Positions 1-4,914 of a stretch of DNA of 5,033 nucleotides are shown here, piece by piece; within the stretch, counting starts at the first letter, position 1, and each line of letters begins with the position of its first letter. The position numbers and the translations under genes were made by a program. Origin of the DNA: Actinomycetales bacterium (GTDB taxonomy: Bacteria > Actinomycetota > Actinomycetes > Actinomycetales > BWSM-131); the NCBI GenBank assembly GCA_030149025.1, contig JASBSH010000117.1, forward strand, positions 1 to 5,033, read 5' to 3'. The notes under the pieces were generated by a model. The model made no database searches. It had not been told where the DNA came from and saw only the letters and a list, made by a program, of their open reading frames with translations.

Positions 1-9
1 GGATGGCAT
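1..9 (-). CDS. Probable 5' end of a gene leaving the window to the left
   Basis: Read on the minus strand, an ATG at positions 9-7 is followed by two codons (Met-Pro-Ser) before the window ends. The reason to call a gene is the sequence ahead of it: GAGGAGG lies eight bases upstream of the ATG, an almost ideal Shine-Dalgarno site and spacing. The gene would be transcribed divergently from the nuclease gene at 324. A second minus-strand ATG at 53-51 is in another frame and has only GGAG five bases upstream, so it is less convincing. Nothing can be said about the product from three codons. The call rests on the ribosome binding site alone. Confidence 0.5.
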
Positions 10-17
10 CTTCGAAA

Positions 18-24
18 CCTCCTC
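18..24 (-). promoter_or_regulatory. Strong Shine-Dalgarno site for the left-edge gene
   Basis: The minus strand reads GAGGAGG here, then eight bases (TTTCGAAG), then ATG. The match to the 16S rRNA anti-Shine-Dalgarno sequence is long. This site is the main evidence that a minus-strand gene begins at position 9. Confidence 0.55.
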
Positions 25-311
25 GTGGCTGGGGCAAGGAGGCAGAGCTGCATCCCGGCTCCAGTCCGCGAACCTCGACGGACGATCAGGAACCACCTCT
101 CGTCAGGTGCTCCGGCTCGCCGCCTGGACCGGACGCCGCGATGGCGACGACCGATGGCGGCCTACGGTTGCGGGTCAGCGCCGGATTCCGACCGGCTTTC
201 CCTGCACGTGAGGTCGACAGGGAGACGTTCTCACGCCCCCGCGACGACGGTCAAAGGGGGGGTGCTGGGCGTTCCCCGGCGTCATGACGTTCACCGCCAC
301 GGTTCCGCTCC

Positions 312-316
312 GGAGG
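312..316 (+). promoter_or_regulatory. Shine-Dalgarno site of the ERCC4-Lsr2 nuclease gene
   Basis: GGAGG lies seven bases before the ATG at 324. It fixes the start of the nuclease gene and shows that this transcript has a leader, unlike three genes further right in the window that look leaderless. Confidence 0.7.
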
Positions 317-323
317 CACGGCG

Positions 324-1361
324 ATGCGGCAGGCTGGTGTCGTGCCGGATGACTTCCTGATCGCACGCAACCCGGAACAGGGCTCGACCCTGCCGTACCT
401 GATCCGGTTGCCGTTGGGTCCGGGCGGGGTCGTGCTGAAGGTCCGGGAGACCTGGCCCAGGACCAGCAAGGTGTACGCCCACCGGGCCCAGGGCTGGCCG
501 GACGAGCCGGAGATCGTCGAGCGTGTCGCCGTCCGGTCCTGCGTGCGGCGTGGCGCCGCCATCGACCTGGTGCTCGACCGCGGCCGGGAGAACCGTTCGC
601 AGCTCGTTTTCACTCGCATCCGCGGCGGTCGCGAGGCGATCTTCTGGCAGTCGCCTCGCACCAGCAAACAGGCACGCCCGAACATCTCCCTGCCCACGGC
701 ACGTGCCCAGGGCCGGGCATCGCTGGCCGTCCTGGTCGACGTCCGTGAGCGCTATCCGTATCGGTTCGCCGAGCAGCAGGTGACGACCGAACGCCGCAGA
801 CTGCCCGCCGGCGACTACGCCGTCGAGCTCGACGGCCGGGTCGTCGCGGCGGTGGAGCGCAAGAGCATGCAGGACCTCGGCAGCAGTCTTCTGGGCGGCA
901 CCCTTCGGTACGCACTTTCGGAGCTCTCCGCCCTACCCCGCGCGGCTGTCGTGGTCGAGGAGCGGTACTCGCAGCTGTTCGCGCTCGAGCAGGTCCGCCC
1001 AGCCACGGTGGCCGATGCGCTCGCGGAGGCCCAGGTCAGGTGGCCGACGGTGCCCATCGTCTTCACCGACAACCGGAAGCTGGCGCAGGTGTGGACGTAC
1101 CGGTACCTCGCAGCGGCTCTCACCGAGTTGACCACCCACGCCGCGACCACCGACCTCGAGAGCACCCTGCCGGAGGCCGGGCCGGTCCCCCAACGAGCCC
1201 CGACCGCGGCTGAGATCCGGGCCTGGGCGGCCCGGACGGGTTTGCCGGTCTCCGATCGGGGACGAGTGCCGGCCTCCGTCGTCGAGGCATTCCTGGCGCA
1301 GCGGCCGAGCAGCCAGGAGCCCTCCGCCCCCCGGCGCAGCCGCCCTAAGGTGAGGCCATGA
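324..1361 (+). CDS. ERCC4-domain nuclease with C-terminal Lsr2-like DNA-binding domain
   Basis: This 345-residue protein is probably a structure- or sequence-guided DNA endonuclease acting on the chromosome or on incoming DNA. Residues 1-130 form a region I cannot assign to a named domain. Residues 134-265 match the XPF/ERCC4 nuclease fold: VDVRE at 138-142, GDY at 163-165, and the signature ERK with the following Asp (E178, R179, K180, D184). All expected catalytic residues are present. A linker then leads to residues 293-326, which resemble the C-terminal domain of Lsr2: an EIRAWA helix, then the RGR triplet at 312-314 and the PASVVEAF helix. In Lsr2 the RGR inserts into the minor groove of AT-rich DNA. 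The last 15 residues are basic. There is no helicase domain and no tandem helix-hairpin-helix, which XPF-family proteins usually carry, so the Lsr2-like module probably supplies DNA binding. GGAGG seven bases upstream supports the ATG. The stop overlaps the start of the next gene. Family assignment is firm; the biological role is open. Confidence 0.9.
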   Translation: MRQAGVVPDDFLIARNPEQGSTLPYLIRLPLGPGGVVLKVRETWPRTSKVYAHRAQGWPDEPEIVERVAVRSCVRRGAAIDLVLDRGRENRSQLVFTRIRGGREAIFWQSPRTSKQARPNISLPTARAQGRASLAVLVDVRERYPYRFAEQQVTTERRRLPAGDYAVELDGRVVAAVERKSMQDLGSSLLGGTLRYALSELSALPRAAVVVEERYSQLFALEQVRPATVADALAEAQVRWPTVPIVFTDNRKLAQVWTYRYLAAALTELTTHAATTDLESTLPEAGPVPQRAPTAAEIRAWAARTGLPVSDRGRVPASVVEAFLAQRPSSQEPSAPRRSRPKVRP

Positions 1362-1570
1362 GCACCTGGACCTGGACCTTCGAGGACTCGGCAGGCAAGA
1401 GCGTGAAGCCGCCGTCGGCGCCGTCCGCACCGTTCCCGAGCCAGGCGGACGCCGAGGGCTGGATCGGCGAGAGCTACCAGCAGCTCGTCAGCGAGGGCGT
1501 GGATGCCGTGCGGCTGTTCGAGGACGACACCGAGGTGTACGGCCCGATGTCACTGCACCCCACAGGCTGA
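1358..1570 (+). CDS. Small acidic conserved hypothetical protein
   Basis: This 70-residue protein starts in a four-base overlap (ATGA, 1358-1361) with the nuclease stop codon, and AAGGTGAGG just upstream (1348-1356) can serve as the ribosome binding site. The two are therefore likely to be translated together. The sequence is acidic: 11 Asp or Glu against 3 Lys or Arg. It opens with an aromatic strand-like segment (WTWTFED, residues 4-10), then a Pro/Ser-rich stretch (18-28), a helix-like segment containing DAEGWIGESYQQL (31-43), and an ending with LFEDDTEVYGPMSL (53-66). I see no signal peptide, membrane segment or cysteines. It resembles small hypothetical proteins that I recall from actinobacterial genomes, but I know no function for them. 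A role in modulating the nuclease is only inferred from the coupling and the charge. Confidence 0.8.
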   Translation: MSTWTWTFEDSAGKSVKPPSAPSAPFPSQADAEGWIGESYQQLVSEGVDAVRLFEDDTEVYGPMSLHPTG

Positions 1571-1624
1571 TCCGCAACACCACCTCCGCGGCTGCTGATC
1601 CGGTTCTGGGGCCCCATCCTGCGA
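1571..1624. other. Convergent spacer left of the hairpin
   Basis: This short non-coding stretch follows the stop of the small acidic protein gene. It contains GGGGCCCC, an eight-base palindrome, but no clear hairpin of its own. Nothing else is supported here. Confidence 0.4.
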
Positions 1625-1671
1625 TGATCATGAAATCCCGGTTCGAACACTGAACCGGGATTTCATGATCA
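1625..1671. terminator. Perfect 20-bp inverted repeat, likely bidirectional terminator
   Basis: The left arm at 1625-1644 and right arm at 1652-1671 are exact reverse complements over 20 bases, with a seven-base loop (GAACACT, 1645-1651). The element lies between two convergent genes, the small acidic protein gene ending at 1570 and the aldo/keto reductase ending at 1689, so one hairpin could stop transcription from both sides. No long T-run follows on either strand, which is common for actinobacterial terminators. The arms are noticeably AT-richer than their surroundings, and both carry TGATCA at the outer end. That makes a dispersed palindromic repeat family another possibility. The inverted repeat is certain; its function is inferred. 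Confidence 0.75.
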
Positions 1672-1688
1672 CGGACAGGGGTGGGTGG

Positions 1689-2699
1689 TCAGGCGACGCG
1701 GCCGGCGGGAGCGCCCATCGCAGTGCGCGCCGGGTCGCGCTCGACGACGCCGTCGAGGATCTCGTCGATCTTGCGCATGGCCTCGTCCGGGATCTTCACG
1801 CCGGCCGCCTTGACGTTCTCCTGCACCTGCTCCGGGCGAGAGGCGCCCACCAGGGCGGCCGCGACGTTCCGGTTCTGCAGCACCCAGGCCACGGCGAGCT
1901 GCGCCATGGTGAGCCCGAGGTCGTCCGCGACCGGCCGCAGGTTCTGCACGGCACGCAACGTGTCGTCGTCCATGAACCGCTGGACGAACCGTGCCCCGCC
2001 CTTGGAGTCGGTGGCGCGTGAACCCGCGGGCGGGGGCTGGCCCGGCTGGTACTTGCCGGTGAGCACGCCCTGGGCGATCGGCGACCACACGATCTGGGAG
2101 ATGCCGAGCTGTTCGCAGGTCGGGATGACCTCGCCCTCGATCACCCGCCACAGCATCGAGTACTGCGGCTGGCTCGAGATCAGCTGAAAGCCCAGCTCCT
2201 TGGCGAGGGCGTGACCGGCACGGATCTGGTCGGCGGTCCACTCGCTCACCCCGATGTACAGGGCCTTGCCCTGCCGGACGATGTCGGCGAACGCCTGCAT
2301 CGTCTCCTCGAGCGGAGTCTCCGTGTCGTAGCGGTGCGCCTGGTACAGGTCGACGTAGTCGGTGCCCAGCCGCTTCAGGGAGCCGTTGACCGACTCCATG
2401 ACGTGCTTGCGGGACAGCCCGGTGTCGTTAGGACCTCCGGGGCCGGTCGGCCAGTACACCTTGGTGAAGATCTCGAGGGACTCGCGGCGCTCACCCTTCA
2501 GCGCATCACCGAGGACGGCCTCCGCCTTCGTGTTCGCGTACGTGTCCGCGGTGTCGAAGGTGGTGATGCCCGCGTCCAGCGCCGCTCGTACGCACTGCGT
2601 CGCGACGTCGTTCTCGACCTGCGAGCCGTGGGTCAGCCAGTTCCCGTAGGTGATCTCCGAGATCTTGAAGCCGCTGTTGCCGAGATACCTGTACTCCAT
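1689..2699 (-). CDS. Aldo/keto reductase, potassium-channel beta-subunit-like type
   Basis: This 336-residue cytoplasmic protein is expected to reduce aldehydes or ketones with NADPH on a TIM-barrel fold. The N-terminus (MEYRYLGNSGFKIS) and the segment TTFDTADTYA are typical of the family. The catalytic tetrad is visible: D49, Y54, K80 (in FTKVYW) and H122 (in QAHRYD). GLSRKHVMES (94-103), WSPIAQGVLTGKY (205-217) and the cofactor-binding GASRPEQVQENV (285-296) place it near the Kv-beta-like (AKR6-type) reductases. Unlike mammalian Kv-beta, which as I recall has Asn in place of the active-site His, this protein keeps the His and should be a normal enzyme. The true substrate cannot be predicted. 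The gene lies 33 bases downstream of the DUF3043 gene on the same strand. TAGGGT ends six bases before the ATG and no good Shine-Dalgarno is present, so it may also have its own leaderless promoter. Confidence 0.93.
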   Translation of the reverse strand: MEYRYLGNSGFKISEITYGNWLTHGSQVENDVATQCVRAALDAGITTFDTADTYANTKAEAVLGDALKGERRESLEIFTKVYWPTGPGGPNDTGLSRKHVMESVNGSLKRLGTDYVDLYQAHRYDTETPLEETMQAFADIVRQGKALYIGVSEWTADQIRAGHALAKELGFQLISSQPQYSMLWRVIEGEVIPTCEQLGISQIVWSPIAQGVLTGKYQPGQPPPAGSRATDSKGGARFVQRFMDDDTLRAVQNLRPVADDLGLTMAQLAVAWVLQNRNVAAALVGASRPEQVQENVKAAGVKIPDEAMRKIDEILDGVVERDPARTAMGAPAGRVA

Positions 2700-2705
2700 G
2701 CGCCG

Positions 2706-2711
2706 ACCCTA
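2706..2711 (-). promoter_or_regulatory. Putative leaderless -10 box for the aldo/keto reductase
   Basis: The minus strand reads TAGGGT (TANNNT pattern) with six bases between it and the ATG at 2699, so a transcript would begin at the start codon. CTGAGC at 2735-2730, 18 bases further upstream, is a weak -35 match. The AGGG in the same element could instead act as a poor Shine-Dalgarno site for readthrough transcript from the upstream gene. Confidence 0.4.
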
Positions 2712-2732
2712 TGACCGCGCGGCGGGCATCGC

Positions 2733-3308
2733 TCAGCGCGGGTAGGCGCCGCGCTTCACCATCGGCTTGGGGAGCCGGGTGCGGCGGATCTGGAACGCAC
2801 GCATGACGCCGTACCGGACCGTCCCGCCGGCCAGGCCCTCATCGCCGAACTTCTCCCGGATCCGCCTCTTCAGCAGGCGGGAGAGGAGGAAGCCGTCCAG
2901 CAGGGAGAACACGACCATTCCCCACAGCAGGATGGTGGACGCCCATCGCATCGTGTCGTTGGGGGACAGCGTCAGCACCACGACGACCATCGCGACGATG
3001 AGGAAGAACTCACCGGCGTTCCACCGCGCGTCGACGTAGTCACGGACGAACCGCTTCACCGGGCCCTTGTCCCGCGGGGGCAGGTACCGCTCGTCGCCGG
3101 TGAGCATCGCCTCGCGGCCGCGCATGCGCTCCATCCGCGCCTGGTCCCGTGCCTCCTTCGCCGCCGCCTTGCGGTCGGTGGGCACGAGGGGCCGCTTGCG
3201 GGCCGCCTCGGCGTCCCGGCGGCGTGGTGTCGGACGGTTCTTCGCCCCCGGGCGGTCCTCCTCGACGGGAGCGGGTGGCTCAGGCTTCGTCTTCTGGCGT
3301 CCGAACAC
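2733..3308 (-). CDS. DUF3043 family membrane protein
   Basis: This 191-residue protein matches the actinobacterial DUF3043 family, whose function is unknown. Residues 1-70 are hydrophilic, highly charged and probably disordered or helical in the cytoplasm, including a GAKNRPTPRRRDAEAARKR segment (21-39). A conserved-looking GDERYLPPRDKGP motif follows at 71-83, then YVDARWNAGEFF. Two hydrophobic segments, about 101-115 and 122-143, look like a membrane hairpin. The C-terminal 45 residues are basic and would stay in the cytoplasm by the positive-inside rule. The start is GTG, chosen because it gives the family-like MFGRQK opening and because a TANNNT box sits exactly six bases upstream. It is the first gene of a minus-strand pair with the aldo/keto reductase and is divergent from the dipeptidase gene. 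Confidence 0.9.
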   Translation of the reverse strand: MFGRQKTKPEPPAPVEEDRPGAKNRPTPRRRDAEAARKRPLVPTDRKAAAKEARDQARMERMRGREAMLTGDERYLPPRDKGPVKRFVRDYVDARWNAGEFFLIVAMVVVVLTLSPNDTMRWASTILLWGMVVFSLLDGFLLSRLLKRRIREKFGDEGLAGGTVRYGVMRAFQIRRTRLPKPMVKRGAYPR

Positions 3309-3314
3309 GACCCG

Positions 3315-3320
3315 AGGGTA
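3315..3320 (-). promoter_or_regulatory. Putative leaderless -10 box for the DUF3043 gene
   Basis: The minus strand reads TACCCT, then six bases, then the GTG start at 3308. This puts the likely transcription start on the G of GTG. No convincing Shine-Dalgarno site is present, which fits leaderless translation. I find no good -35 at 17 or 18 bases. Confidence 0.4.
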
Positions 3321-3380
3321 CCTGGGGCTCGCCCCGGCGAGCAGTCGCGTACTGCGTCAGCAGCAGTCACCGGTGGTCGG

Positions 3381-3386
3381 TAGCGT
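3381..3386 (+). promoter_or_regulatory. Putative leaderless -10 box for the dipeptidase gene
   Basis: TAGCGT lies eight bases before the ATG at 3395, so transcription would begin at or one to two bases before the start codon. There is no Shine-Dalgarno-like sequence between the box and the ATG. The -35 is not recognisable. With the minus-strand box at 3320-3315 it forms a compact divergent promoter region of 86 bp. Confidence 0.4.
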
Positions 3387-3394
3387 TCGCGGGC

Positions 3395-4849
3395 ATGACC
3401 GGAACGAGCACCCCCAGCGATGCGACCGTCGACCGGCTGCGCGCCACCGTCGAAGCACTCATGCCCGGCGTCCGCGCCGATCTGGAGGAGCTCGTCCGGA
3501 TCCCGAGCGTCTCCGCAGCCGCGTTCGACCAGTCGACACTGGTGACGAGCGCCGAGAAGGTCGCAGCTCTGCTCCGGGACGCCGGGATGCCGGAGGTCGA
3601 GATCTTGCGTGCCTCGCGCCCCGACGGCTCGGACGGCGCCCCCGCAGTCGTTGCCCGACGTCCGGCCCCGCAGGGCGCGCCGACGGTCCTGCTGTACGCA
3701 CACCACGACGTCCAGCCGCCCGGGGACCCGGCGGACTGGGCGTCACCGGCGTTCGAGCCCACGGAGCGGGACGGCCGGCTCTACGGCCGGGGAACCGCAG
3801 ACGACAAGGCCGGTGTGATGACGCACATCGCCGCCCTGCGCGCGCTGCTGCCGTCCTGGGGCGCTGGCGACGGTGTCGGCGTCGTCGTGTTCATCGAGGG
3901 GGAGGAGGAGTCCGGGTCGCCCTCCTTCGCCGACTTCCTCCACCGCTACCGGGACCGGCTGCAGGCGGACGTGATCGTGGTCGCGGACTCCGACAACTGG
4001 ACCGTGGACAGCCCGTCCCTCACGACCAGCCTGCGGGGCCTCGTGGAGGCCGACCTCGAGGTGCGCACCCTCGCGCACGCCGTCCACTCCGGCATGTACG
4101 GCGGTGTGGTGCCCGACGCGATGATGGCGATGACCACGCTGCTTGCGCGCCTGTGGGACGAGGCCGGCGACCTGGCCGTACCCGACCTCGTCGCCGGTCA
4201 CGCCGCGGACCTCGAGTACCCGGAGGCGCAGGCGCGGCGGGACTCGGGCGTGCTGGACGGCGTCCAGCTGGTCGGTTCCGGCTCGATCCTGTCCCGTATG
4301 TGGACCCGTCCCTCGATCACCGTCACAGGCATCGACGCTCCGAGCGTGGCGACGGCGTCCAACACGTTGCAGCCGGTGGTGCGGGCCAAGCTGAGCATGC
4401 GTCTGGCTCCCGGGCAGGACCCGGAGACCGCGTACCAGGCGCTTCGGTCGCACCTGCTCGCCACTGCGCCGTTCGGCGCGAAGGTCGAGGTGACCCTCAA
4501 GGAGCTCGGCAAGCCCTTCGCAGGCGACGTCTCAGGGGCCGTCTACGACCGCGCGCGGTGGGCGCTGGCCCGGGCGTGGGACGGCGCGGAGGTCGTCCAC
4601 CAGGGCATCGGCGGCTCGATCCCGTTCATCGCCGACCTGACGTCGGTTTTCCCGGAGGCCACCGTGCTCGTCACCGGCGTCGAGGACCCGGACACCCGGG
4701 CCCACGGGTACGACGAGTCCCTCAGCCTGCGGGTGCTCGAGCGGGCGTGCCGGGCCGAGGCGCTGCTGCTGTCGTCGTTGACCGCCGAGGACGTCAAGAC
4801 CGACGTCGAAGGAACCGACGTCAAGGGAAAGGTTCCCGGAGACCGCTAG
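3395..4849 (+). CDS. M20 family metallopeptidase (dipeptidase)
   Basis: This 484-residue cytoplasmic enzyme probably hydrolyses dipeptides or related amides with two bound metal ions, as carnosinase-like M20 enzymes do. The metal and catalytic residues can be placed by comparison with that family: H103 and D105 in YAHHDVQP, bridging D136 in GRGTADDK, general base E171 and ligand E172 in EGEEESGS, D200 in ADSDNW, and H437 in AHGYDES. H231 in HAVHSGMYGG begins the lid/dimerisation domain, about residues 215-375, and is the family residue that reaches a neighbouring subunit's active site. GGSIP at 406-410 is also typical. The open frame continues upstream to 3149, but that part is antisense to the DUF3043 gene. 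ATG 3395 gives a normal family length and has a -10 box just before it. The C-terminal tail (463-484) is hydrophilic and slightly repetitive. The ctaD gene follows after 65 bases. The exact substrate is unknown. Confidence 0.93.
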   Translation: MTGTSTPSDATVDRLRATVEALMPGVRADLEELVRIPSVSAAAFDQSTLVTSAEKVAALLRDAGMPEVEILRASRPDGSDGAPAVVARRPAPQGAPTVLLYAHHDVQPPGDPADWASPAFEPTERDGRLYGRGTADDKAGVMTHIAALRALLPSWGAGDGVGVVVFIEGEEESGSPSFADFLHRYRDRLQADVIVVADSDNWTVDSPSLTTSLRGLVEADLEVRTLAHAVHSGMYGGVVPDAMMAMTTLLARLWDEAGDLAVPDLVAGHAADLEYPEAQARRDSGVLDGVQLVGSGSILSRMWTRPSITVTGIDAPSVATASNTLQPVVRAKLSMRLAPGQDPETAYQALRSHLLATAPFGAKVEVTLKELGKPFAGDVSGAVYDRARWALARAWDGAEVVHQGIGGSIPFIADLTSVFPEATVLVTGVEDPDTRAHGYDESLSLRVLERACRAEALLLSSLTAEDVKTDVEGTDVKGKVPGDR

Positions 4850-4914
4850 CGGGATCAGCCGGAACGGGTGACACTGGGGCGGTCCGCACCGTCGACGGCG
4901 AGAGCGACCGGCCC
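4850..4914 (+). other. Spacer between dipeptidase gene and ctaD
   Basis: These 65 bases contain no convincing terminator or promoter. CCGTCGACGG (4889-4898) is a ten-base palindrome, unremarkable in such GC-rich DNA. The only Shine-Dalgarno-like sequence is GAGAG at 4900-4904, ten bases before the ctaD ATG. The short gap allows cotranscription of ctaD with the dipeptidase gene, but an independent ctaD promoter inside the dipeptidase 3' end cannot be excluded. Confidence 0.4.

Larger units (their letters stand above)
10..323. other. Divergent intergenic region
   Basis: About 314 bases separate the presumed minus-strand start at 9 from the nuclease start at 324. Open frames cross it, for example 3-287 on the plus strand, but their translations are rich in Pro, Arg, Ser and Gly and resemble no family I know. 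I read the stretch as non-coding. It holds a possible minus-strand promoter: TTGACC at 254-249, an 18-base spacer, then GAACGT at 230-225. That -10 is a poor match, so this is weak. On the plus strand TACGGT at 163-168 could be a -10, but I see no good -35. A ten-base palindrome, CGTCATGACG, lies at 280-289, and a run of seven G lies at 256-262. The plus-strand Shine-Dalgarno GGAGG is at 312-316. Confidence 0.5.

Noticed and set aside
256..262. Run of seven G residues in the left intergenic region
   Set aside because: It could allow slippage, but it lies outside any supported gene and such runs are expected in GC-rich spacers.
3..287. 94-residue open frame on the plus strand starting MASSKPPRGW
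   Set aside because: It lacks a Shine-Dalgarno site, has low-complexity composition and no recognisable family, and overlaps the strong minus-strand ribosome binding site. It is likely a chance open frame in GC-rich DNA.
251..697. 148-residue minus-strand open frame over the start of the nuclease gene
   Set aside because: It is antisense to a well-supported gene, and its Arg/Ser/Pro-rich translation is typical of a shadow frame.
1665..2187. Plus-strand open frames across the 3' half of the reductase gene
   Set aside because: They are shadows of the aldo/keto reductase, whose minus-strand translation has the full catalytic tetrad.
3149..3394. In-frame N-terminal extension of the dipeptidase by 82 residues
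   Set aside because: The extension lies antisense to the DUF3043 gene and has a Pro/Arg/Gly-rich translation unlike an M20 N-terminus. The ATG at 3395 gives the normal family length and has a -10 box placed just before it.
3743..4453. 236-residue minus-strand open frame within the dipeptidase gene
   Set aside because: It is a His/Arg/Val-rich antisense frame opposite a gene with all its metal ligands in place.
4889..4898. CCGTCGACGG palindrome upstream of ctaD
   Set aside because: It is only ten bases of GC-rich palindrome, with no loop for a terminator and no second copy nearby.
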